Positions 42,570 through 48,410 of a DNA stretch of 48,410 nt are shown here, in pieces. A program made the position numbers and the translations under genes. The notes under the pieces were generated by a model that had not been told where the DNA came from, did no database searches, and saw only the letters and a list, made by a program, of their open reading frames with translations. Numbering within the stretch: the stretch's first letter is position 1; each line of letters starts with the position of its first letter. This stretch comes from Runella sp. MFBS21 (GTDB taxonomy: Bacteria > Bacteroidota > Bacteroidia > Cytophagales > Spirosomataceae), in the NCBI RefSeq assembly GCF_029433105.1, contig NZ_JARNTW010000032.1:1-48410 (forward strand). Reading direction: 5' to 3'.

Positions 42570-44360
42570 TTACCACATCAGCGAATAAGTAATCTTCGAC
42601 GAGGCGGGTACTATCAACTCTTGTTCACTACCTATACTTCTTACAGCCGCTCCGTCAGCCTGAATATAGTAACTTTTATCCACAGCAAAGGTATTATCAT
42701 TAATTTTTATGATTTCTTTACCCGTAGCAAGGCGGCATTTGAGCGTGGCAGGGATAGTACCTGTCAATCGAAGCTCACGCGTAAAAAACTTACTCTCTGC
42801 ATCAGGACGAATTTGGTCTTCCACTTTGATACCAGCTAAATCATACTTAAAAGTAGGACGCCCAGCCGCATCTATATCATATCCTCTTTGACGAAAGCCA
42901 TCCGTCTCACCATAGGCTGTAGGCCAAGGGGCTTGGTCGCTCGAAAGAAGCGCTAAAGTAGGTTGATTGTTTAGATTAAGTACACTTCCTTGCGGAATAC
43001 TCATACCATTACCACGGTCGTTCCACATGGGAGTTACGTCCAAAAAGTCTCCTTTCCACACGCGAGCCAAGGCTCCTTTTTCGAGATTGATAGCATAATG
43101 AATACCCGTAGGCTCGCCCACTGATATACCATGAGATACGCTTTCATTATTGATACTGAAAAAACTGCGGTGTACGGTAGGCTCACTGCCTGGTTTTACC
43201 AAAATAGGATTGGTAGGATTGCTCATATTGACAGAGCCTAAGGCATGTAACTCTACGGCACGGTTGAAATCACTTTCTACCATGAATCCAAGCGAAGATT
43301 TGGCCCAATCGGTGTTTTTATTATAAACAAACTCAAAAGGAAGCTCACCCGCCGGAAGAGTCGCTTTGGCTTGTCCATCCCACCATTTCCACTTCATCAG
43401 CTCTTGATTGTTGATACGAAGGGTAGCATTTCCACCATTGTTGACCGTTTGGAAACGATATTCACCCGCTACTGGGATTACGATTTTACCCACAAAACGA
43501 ATCAAATATCCATTGGGTTTACCCGCCATGTCATAGGCAAGTTTGGTAACAGTCCCTTCTTTAACAGGCTTTACTTTGGCATAATCAGGCTCCGCCATCA
43601 TCACCCCGTCGTATACCGTATATTTAATATCTTTCAAGGCAGGGACTTGAGTGCCGTATTGTTTTACCACCAAATTGCGGAAAGCCACGCTTCCATGATC
43701 GCCTTGGATAAGTAAAGGGCCTTTTGCTACTTCACCTTCCATACCACCACGAGTAATTCCCGACAATTCTACGTTTTCCTGTACTATCTGTCCATTAAGC
43801 TCTATTTTCAAAACTTTGGCATTGGCGATTTTTTTACCATTGGCATCAAAACGAGGTGCCTGAAACGAAATTTTTATTTTTTGCCAAAGACCCGGCGCCT
43901 TGCTAGCGTTCATGCGTGGCATATAACCTTCATAGCCTTTTTGGCCATTTGGACGGCTTTCATCCCAACGCTCATAAATAGCGCCCAAATCATGGACGTG
44001 AGGCTGCTTAACACCCCAACTATCAAATAATTGGATTTCGTAACGTCCCTGAAGATAAATCCCCGAATTGGAGCCTTTGGCCATCATAAATTCAACCTCC
44101 ACATCGGCATCGCCATGTTCGAAGTTAGAAATTAAATCAAATTCACGTCCGTATTTACCCCTTGGATGGATACAAGCTAGCACGCCTTTGCCCGGAGTGG
44201 TAGTCATGACATTATTTTGATTCAAATCAGCTGTGGCATTTCCCACAATCGACCAATTGGAAGAGGGATTTTTGAAGGCACTCAAGTCATCAAGAGAGAT
44301 TGTTTGTGCCTGAGTAATCACACAAATGAGACTAAAAAAGGGAATTAATTTGCGTATCAT
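42570..44360 (-). CDS. Exported DUF1080 (3-keto-glycoside hydrolase-like) protein with PA14 domain
   Basis: The protein has 596 residues with signal peptide MIRKLIPFFSLICVITQAQ. Residues about 20-235 are a DUF1080 concanavalin-like domain (FDLISNFEHGDADVEVEFMM, GSNSGIYLQGRYEIQLFDSW, PGLWQKIKISF). Members of this family cleave 3-keto glycosides. About 244-360 is a PA14-type module (GYLIRFVGKIVIPVAGEYRF, NGGNATLRINNQEL). About 375-596 is a beta-rich domain with LARVWKGDFLDVTPMWNDRG. It resembles the N-terminal domain of the cytochrome/propeller protein at 11869-14211. A periplasmic role in keto-sugar breakdown upstream of the MFS importer is inferred. Confidence 0.85.
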   Translation of the reverse strand: MIRKLIPFFSLICVITQAQTISLDDLSAFKNPSSNWSIVGNATADLNQNNVMTTTPGKGVLACIHPRGKYGREFDLISNFEHGDADVEVEFMMAKGSNSGIYLQGRYEIQLFDSWGVKQPHVHDLGAIYERWDESRPNGQKGYEGYMPRMNASKAPGLWQKIKISFQAPRFDANGKKIANAKVLKIELNGQIVQENVELSGITRGGMEGEVAKGPLLIQGDHGSVAFRNLVVKQYGTQVPALKDIKYTVYDGVMMAEPDYAKVKPVKEGTVTKLAYDMAGKPNGYLIRFVGKIVIPVAGEYRFQTVNNGGNATLRINNQELMKWKWWDGQAKATLPAGELPFEFVYNKNTDWAKSSLGFMVESDFNRAVELHALGSVNMSNPTNPILVKPGSEPTVHRSFFSINNESVSHGISVGEPTGIHYAINLEKGALARVWKGDFLDVTPMWNDRGNGMSIPQGSVLNLNNQPTLALLSSDQAPWPTAYGETDGFRQRGYDIDAAGRPTFKYDLAGIKVEDQIRPDAESKFFTRELRLTGTIPATLKCRLATGKEIIKINDNTFAVDKSYYIQADGAAVRSIGSEQELIVPASSKITYSLMW

Positions 44361-44416
44361 TGTTTAAAAATTTTGTACCGCTTGGTACGTATGATTGGGT
44401 TCTAATTATTTGCTTA

Positions 44417-44562
44417 CAAAATGAAAAAAACTGAGCACTATTTACTTAAGTACTAATGCAAAAATAGACTTTCCAAGTTTTATACTTATAAGTTTGATAA
44501 TCAGTAGTTTTACAAACTTGGAAAGTCTTGCAAAATGAAAAAACTGAGCACTATTTACTTAA
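44417..44562. repeat. Direct repeat flanking a 15-bp inverted repeat
   Basis: A 32-33 bp sequence beginning CAAAATGAAAAAA and ending CTATTTACTTAA occurs at 44417-44449 and 44531-44562, differing by one A. Between the copies, AGACTTTCCAAGTTT (44466-44480) and AAACTTGGAAAGTCT (44514-44528) form a perfect 15-bp inverted repeat with a 33-nt spacer. The right copy contains the stop codon of the phosphatase gene, so the left copy is a duplicated 3' end. The hairpin could also terminate that transcript. Confidence 0.8.
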
Positions 44563-45411
44563 TTCTATCAGTTCATTTACTTTTATTGTAGTAATATAAC
44601 GAGCCGCCTGCCCCGCCGCTAGCTGAAAAATAGCCGCATCGCCCCAACCCAGCCCATTCATAGGCGCAGGGCTTGGCATAGTTGAAAAACCAGCATGAAT
44701 TACCAACACTGTATTCTTAGCATCAATGGGCTGCTCTGCTGCTAGTTTCAAGGTGTTGTTATAGCGGTTGGCCTCATCATACACATAATAAGTTAGGTCT
44801 TTTGACGGTTGTACAGCTACTGCCAAATTCATCAAATCGGCCGTCGTAGAGCACCGACAATATTCACTCGTATATACTCTTCCCACCGGTACTTCCAATA
44901 CATGAAGGGCTTTTCCAATGTCTACAGCGTCTTTTTTACCTTGGTCATTGAGCTGACGGGCTAAATTAGCATCACAAGATTTCCACCAATTTGGTTGTGT
45001 GGATGAAAATTGGTCAGCCCCTACATCAGCCGCCGCATGACGAAAAACCAACGAATACCCTCCTTTCTGTAATGCCTTCAGAATGCTAGCTCGTGGCGTA
45101 ACCACCATTTTCATGACTATACTATCGCCTAAATCACGCTCATTTTTTACCGTCATGCGATAAACACCAACGCTAGCAGGTGCAGTATAAACCAATGAAT
45201 CTTGGGAGTCTTGAATGGCAGTTCCGCCGGAAATGGTCCAAGTCACGCGCTGATTGAATTTAATACTTACCTTCGATGAAGGAGCTACAATCATTGTTTT
45301 ACCGTCAAAACCAATCGCATATAGTGGTAAGATGGCATCTTCTTTCTTACACCCTGTTAGGATAAGAAAAACAAAGACAAATACTACTAAATAGGACAGG
45401 GTTTTCATCAC
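44551..45411 (-). CDS. Histidine phosphatase (phosphoglycerate-mutase-like) lipoprotein
   Basis: The protein has 286 residues. The lipoprotein signal is MMKTLSYLVVFVFVFLILTG followed by C21. Residues about 30-105 form an Ig-like domain (VTWTISGGTAIQDSQDSLVY). From about 110 it is a histidine phosphatase, with catalytic YSLVFRHAAA (Arg124, His125), YTSEYCRCSTTADL (second Arg region) and VLVIHAGFS (second His). Substrates of envelope members include phospholipid or sugar phosphates. It starts 12 bases after murA in the same direction, so the two are probably cotranscribed. Confidence 0.83.
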   Translation of the reverse strand: MMKTLSYLVVFVFVFLILTGCKKEDAILPLYAIGFDGKTMIVAPSSKVSIKFNQRVTWTISGGTAIQDSQDSLVYTAPASVGVYRMTVKNERDLGDSIVMKMVVTPRASILKALQKGGYSLVFRHAAADVGADQFSSTQPNWWKSCDANLARQLNDQGKKDAVDIGKALHVLEVPVGRVYTSEYCRCSTTADLMNLAVAVQPSKDLTYYVYDEANRYNNTLKLAAEQPIDAKNTVLVIHAGFSTMPSPAPMNGLGWGDAAIFQLAAGQAARYITTIKVNELIELSK

Positions 45412-45423
45412 CTAAAACTGATA

Positions 45424-46731
45424 TTATAATCTCACAATTTCGGCACCGATGGCATTCAGACGCGTGTCTATGTTTTGATATCCACGGTCAATTTGTTCGA
45501 TATTATCAATAATACTCACCCCTTTGGCCGACATGGCCGCTATCAAAAGCGATACCCCTGCTCTAATATCGGGCGAAGTCATTCGGATACCGCGTAATTG
45601 CGTAGCACGATTGAGTCCCACTACAGTAGCGCGGTGCGGGTCGCAGAGGATAATCTGCGCGCCCATTTCGATGAGTTTATCCACAAAAAACAAGCGACTT
45701 TCAAACATCTTTTGGTGAATCAGTACAGTTCCTTTTGCCTGAATCGCCGTCACGAGTACAATACTCAACAAATCTGGGGTAAACCCTGGCCAAGGAGCAT
45801 CGGCTACCACAAGCATCGAGCCGTCTATGAAAGTCTCTACTTCGTAGCGGTCTTGTGCAGGAATAAAAATATCATCTCCTCTAAACTCCATCTGAATGCC
45901 TAATTTTTGGAACACACCAGGAATCACTCCCAAATCAGGCACCGAACAGTTTTTGATGGTCAATTCGCTTTGGGTCATGGCCGCCATTCCGATAAACGAC
46001 CCGATTTCAATCATATCGGGCAGCATACTATGCTCCGTACCATTCAGTTGGGCTACCCCCTCAATAGTGAGTAGATTGGAGCCTACACCGCTGATTTTGG
46101 CCCCCATGCGGTTAAGCATTTTACATAATTGCTGCAAGTAAGGCTCACAAGCGGCATTATAGATAGTGGTGATTCCTTCCGCCATTACGGCAGCCATTAG
46201 GATATTGGCCGTACCAGTTACCGAAGCTTCATCCAGCAGCATATATACCCCTTTCAATTGGCTAGCATCCACCTGATAAAAGCCGCCATCATTGGGGTCA
46301 TAATCAAATTTTGCGCCCAACTGCTCAAACCCTAAAAAGTGGGTATCTAATCTACGGCGCCCTATTTTGTCGCCTCCAGGACGCGGAATGCGCCCCTTTT
46401 TAAAACGTGCCAACATCGGCCCCAACAACATCACCGACCCCCGCAATGCCGCCGCTTTTTGTCGGTACATTTCGGTTTCCATAAACTCAAGATGAACATC
46501 CGAAGCTTCAAACCGAATCGAACTATCGCTCAATCGCGTACGCTTTACGCCCAAATCTCCCAGCAAATCAATGAGTTGATTTACATCTCGAATATTAGGA
46601 ATGTTATGAATGGTAACAGGCTCTTTCGTCAACAACACCGCACACAGAATCTGCAATGCCTCGTTTTTGGCGCCCTGAGGCGTAATCTCGCCCTTCATTT
46701 GACGACCACCTGCTATTTTAAATGAAGCCAT
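45424..46731 (-). CDS. murA: UDP-N-acetylglucosamine 1-carboxyvinyltransferase (MurA)
   Basis: The protein has 435 residues, standard for MurA. It catalyses the first committed step of peptidoglycan synthesis, transfer of enolpyruvate from PEP to UDP-GlcNAc. Signatures are FKIAGGRQMKGEITPQGAKN (Lys22-Asn23), LRGSVMLLGPMLARFKKGRI and PDIRAGVSLLIAAMSAKG. The catalytic loop reads RPGGDKIGRRRLDTHFLG. Asp121 stands where most bacteria have the Cys attacked by fosfomycin (PGGCxIG). This substitution occurs naturally in some lineages and still supports catalysis. A cytoplasmic housekeeping gene, it supports a chromosomal origin for this end of the window. Confidence 0.97.
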   Translation of the reverse strand: MASFKIAGGRQMKGEITPQGAKNEALQILCAVLLTKEPVTIHNIPNIRDVNQLIDLLGDLGVKRTRLSDSSIRFEASDVHLEFMETEMYRQKAAALRGSVMLLGPMLARFKKGRIPRPGGDKIGRRRLDTHFLGFEQLGAKFDYDPNDGGFYQVDASQLKGVYMLLDEASVTGTANILMAAVMAEGITTIYNAACEPYLQQLCKMLNRMGAKISGVGSNLLTIEGVAQLNGTEHSMLPDMIEIGSFIGMAAMTQSELTIKNCSVPDLGVIPGVFQKLGIQMEFRGDDIFIPAQDRYEVETFIDGSMLVVADAPWPGFTPDLLSIVLVTAIQAKGTVLIHQKMFESRLFFVDKLIEMGAQIILCDPHRATVVGLNRATQLRGIRMTSPDIRAGVSLLIAAMSAKGVSIIDNIEQIDRGYQNIDTRLNAIGAEIVRL

Positions 46732-46896
46732 ATTAAGAGAATAAACTTTAGGAGTTTGGGATGAGAAATCAATAAATCAAATGTTGGGTACAAAGCTATC
46801 AATTTTTAAAAAAATATGGCAAAAAATCAATAACCCATCTACCGCTATCATTCAAGACTTACCGCTATTTTTACACTTTCTTGATTCCATTTTCTT

Positions 46897-47493
46897 ATGC
46901 CTTCTTCTCATCGGTATTTTATTGTCAACAAGCCATTCAATATGCACTCACAGTTTGTAGGAGCGGAAGGCGGAATGATGTTGGGAGATTTAAAATTTGA
47001 TTTTCCACTTGGTACTCATTGTATTGGACGCCTCGACAGCACTTCGGAAGGGCTGCTGATTTTGACCACTAACAAGCAAATGACTCAATTGCTTTTTAAA
47101 GGTACGCGCCCTCACAAGCGCACCTATCTTATTCAGGTATATAAAAATATATCTCTCCAAGCGCTACATCAACTACGCGAGGGGGTTTTAATAAAAGTCC
47201 GAGACCAAGGCATTTATAAAACTGCCCCCTGCCAAGTAACCGTCGTTGAAAAACCCGCCGATTTGTTTGAAAGCGGTTGGCAATACCCTGACCATATTCC
47301 TAGCACGTGGCTAGAAATTACGCTTACGGAAGGTAAATTTCGACAAATCAGAAAAATGATGTCAGCCGTCAATCATCGTTGCCTTCGTCTGATTCGAATT
47401 TCTATCGAATCCCTAACTCTCGGTACACTCCAGCCTTTTGAAGTAAAGGAAATTTCGGAAGAAGAGATTTTTCAGAAATTAGGATTTATTTAA
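46897..47493 (+). CDS. rluE: 23S rRNA pseudouridine synthase, RluE-like (RsuA family)
   Basis: The protein has 198 residues and lacks the S4 domain, as in RluE-type enzymes. RsuA-family motifs are YFIVNKPFNMHSQF, then HCIGRLDSTSEGLLILTTNK with the catalytic Asp in GRLD, RTYLIQVYKN, LEITLTEGKFRQIRKMMSAV and RLIRISIESLTLGTL. It converts a uridine in rRNA to pseudouridine. It is divergent from murA with 165 bases between them, enough for two promoters. RluE itself is the best guess among close paralogues. Confidence 0.9.
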   Translation: MPSSHRYFIVNKPFNMHSQFVGAEGGMMLGDLKFDFPLGTHCIGRLDSTSEGLLILTTNKQMTQLLFKGTRPHKRTYLIQVYKNISLQALHQLREGVLIKVRDQGIYKTAPCQVTVVEKPADLFESGWQYPDHIPSTWLEITLTEGKFRQIRKMMSAVNHRCLRLIRISIESLTLGTLQPFEVKEISEEEIFQKLGFI

Positions 47494-47498
47494 ACAAA

Positions 47499-47530
47499 AA
47501 AAGTCTCCGCCAATTGACAAAGACTTTTCA
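47499..47530 (+). terminator. Probable terminator after the pseudouridine synthase gene
   Basis: AAAAGTCT (47499-47506) pairs with AGACTTTT (47521-47528), an 8-bp stem with a 14-nt loop, starting six bases after the stop codon. The T-rich right arm can serve as the T tract, and the A-rich left arm would let it work in the other direction too. Confidence 0.55.
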
Positions 47531-47670
47531 CCATTACCCAGTTCAAATATAAAATTTCCTATGATGTTACGGATGCTATGAAGATTCAAACCTACTAAAA
47601 TGTCTTCACCAATAGCTAGAAGTATCCATGAAACGACGAAGTTAAAGGATGAATGGTATATTTTTTACAG

Positions 47671-48126
47671 CTAAAGTGTAGTTTGGTCTAGACCACAATC
47701 AAGGCGGTATAAATCAAAACCTTCGCTCCAATAGTCCTTCACCACTTCACGAAGTTGCAATCCAAATTTCTCATAAAATTGATATACCAATTGCGACGTC
47801 CTGACCGATACCCTGCTGATACCTTCCATTTGTTTCATCCTTTCTATCCGAAAAACGGTCAGAGCCCTGCCATAGCCCTTGCCCTGACTCTGACGTGCCA
47901 CCACATCCCACGATATAACAGCCGTAATACCGTCTTTGCCTAAATTAATACCACCACACGCCTGTATTGTCCCTTCTACTTCAAGCACATAGTATTGCTC
48001 TAAATGATGATTGAGATAATCAATAAAATCTTGTTCTTCGTTTACGGCAAAATATTGAGGAATATTTTCTCTTAATATTTCTAAGAGGCGTTCTCTGTCA
48101 TCCATACAATAAGGACGAATATTCAT
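47671..48126 (-). CDS. GNAT-family N-acetyltransferase
   Basis: The protein has 151 residues, all in a single GNAT domain. The N-terminus is NIRPYCMDDRERLLEILREN; the middle strands are YYVLEVEGTIQACGGINL and AVISWDVVARQSQGKGYGRA, with the acetyl-CoA loop motif RQSQGKGYGRAL. The C-terminal SRVSVRTSQLVYQFYEKFGL is typical. The substrate cannot be named. It points toward the pseudouridine synthase gene (convergent) with 177 bases between stops. Confidence 0.88.
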   Translation of the reverse strand: MNIRPYCMDDRERLLEILRENIPQYFAVNEEQDFIDYLNHHLEQYYVLEVEGTIQACGGINLGKDGITAVISWDVVARQSQGKGYGRALTVFRIERMKQMEGISRVSVRTSQLVYQFYEKFGLQLREVVKDYWSEGFDLYRLDCGLDQTTL

Positions 48127-48287
48127 AAAATTTATATTTAAAAGTATTTTTTAATGCAACAGTAATCCGACCATTAATGCGTCCAAAACAGCGCACACTC
48201 CGAAATTCATCCCATTTTTTGCCAAATTTATCCCATTTTTTCATTCTACTTATGAGGCTATTGTAGTTTGCAGTGAATTAATTACTC

Positions 48288-48410
48288 ATGTTACGCACAA
48301 GAGTTAGCTAATTCTTCAAAGTAATTAAATTTACGAAAAAAAGCGAAATGGAATTTCTATCTCCAATATTTGATTTGTACAGTGATTACCTGATAGTCAA
48401 TCAAGGCCAA
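48288..48410 (+). mobile_element. Partial insertion sequence: start of an IS701/IS4-like transposase
   Basis: An ATG at 48348 opens MEFLSPIFDLYSDYLIVNQG, running off the window end. This closely resembles the N-terminus of IS701/IS4-type DDE transposases of Bacteroidota. The upstream CATGTTACGCACAA (about 48288-48301) looks like an insertion-sequence end. The left boundary is estimated because the other terminus is outside the window. Confidence 0.55.

Noticed and set aside
1..48410. tRNA or rRNA genes
   Set aside because: No T-loop-like GGTTCGAATCC motif in a cloverleaf context and no rRNA-like conserved blocks were noticed.

Overview
The window reads as chromosomal DNA of a Bacteroidota bacterium. 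The evidence is two SusC/SusD pairs, two ECF sigma/FecR pairs, DUF2911, DUF1080 and InlB-repeat proteins, weak ribosome binding sites and a TAnnTTTG-type promoter box. The oxidative and exported sugar enzymes, and the genes murA and a RluE-type synthase, suggest a free-living Cytophagales (Spirosomaceae-like) species; that placement is inference. Both ends fall inside transposase genes (IS256-like at base 1, IS701/IS4-like at the last base), as expected where an assembly breaks at repeated insertion sequences.

Region 1 (1-2563) is a toxin/immunity graveyard on the minus strand. It holds an orphan toxin tip, an immunity-like membrane protein, an RHS core broken by two 16-nt hairpin insertions, and a zinc-metallopeptidase tip (HEMRH) one base out of frame with the core.

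Region 2 (2564-28646) is a large polysaccharide utilisation locus, almost all on the minus strand. In transcription order it has FecR (with a divergent ECF sigma gene), SusC, SusD, an InlB-repeat surface lipoprotein, an SGNH esterase, a GH27 alpha-galactosidase, a GH29 alpha-fucosidase, a sugar isomerase, a cytochrome c/beta-propeller dehydrogenase, a three-domain esterase fusion, an exported enolase-superfamily enzyme, a two-domain LamG-like protein, and a pectate-lyase-like beta-helix protein. A DUF2911 protein follows. Overlapping or closely spaced genes suggest one long operon. The contents fit attack on an acylated, galactose- and fucose-decorated plant polysaccharide (pectin is the best guess), with an unusual periplasmic oxidation/isomerisation/dehydration branch.

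Region 3 (28647-36673) starts with a gene-poor stretch and a triple 81-bp hairpin repeat. A plus-strand ECF sigma, FecR, SusC and SusD set follows, closed by a strong terminator.

Region 4 (36674-41308) is an AT-rich accessory island. It has three tandem SUKH-like immunity proteins whose 3' ends are nearly identical in DNA, further unknown proteins, a TPR protein and gene scars, including the start of a response regulator.

Region 5 (41309-48410) has an MFS transporter paired with a DUF1080/PA14 protein, a histidine-phosphatase lipoprotein next to murA (with Asp in place of the usual active-site Cys), an rRNA pseudouridine synthase, a GNAT acetyltransferase, and the start of a second insertion sequence.
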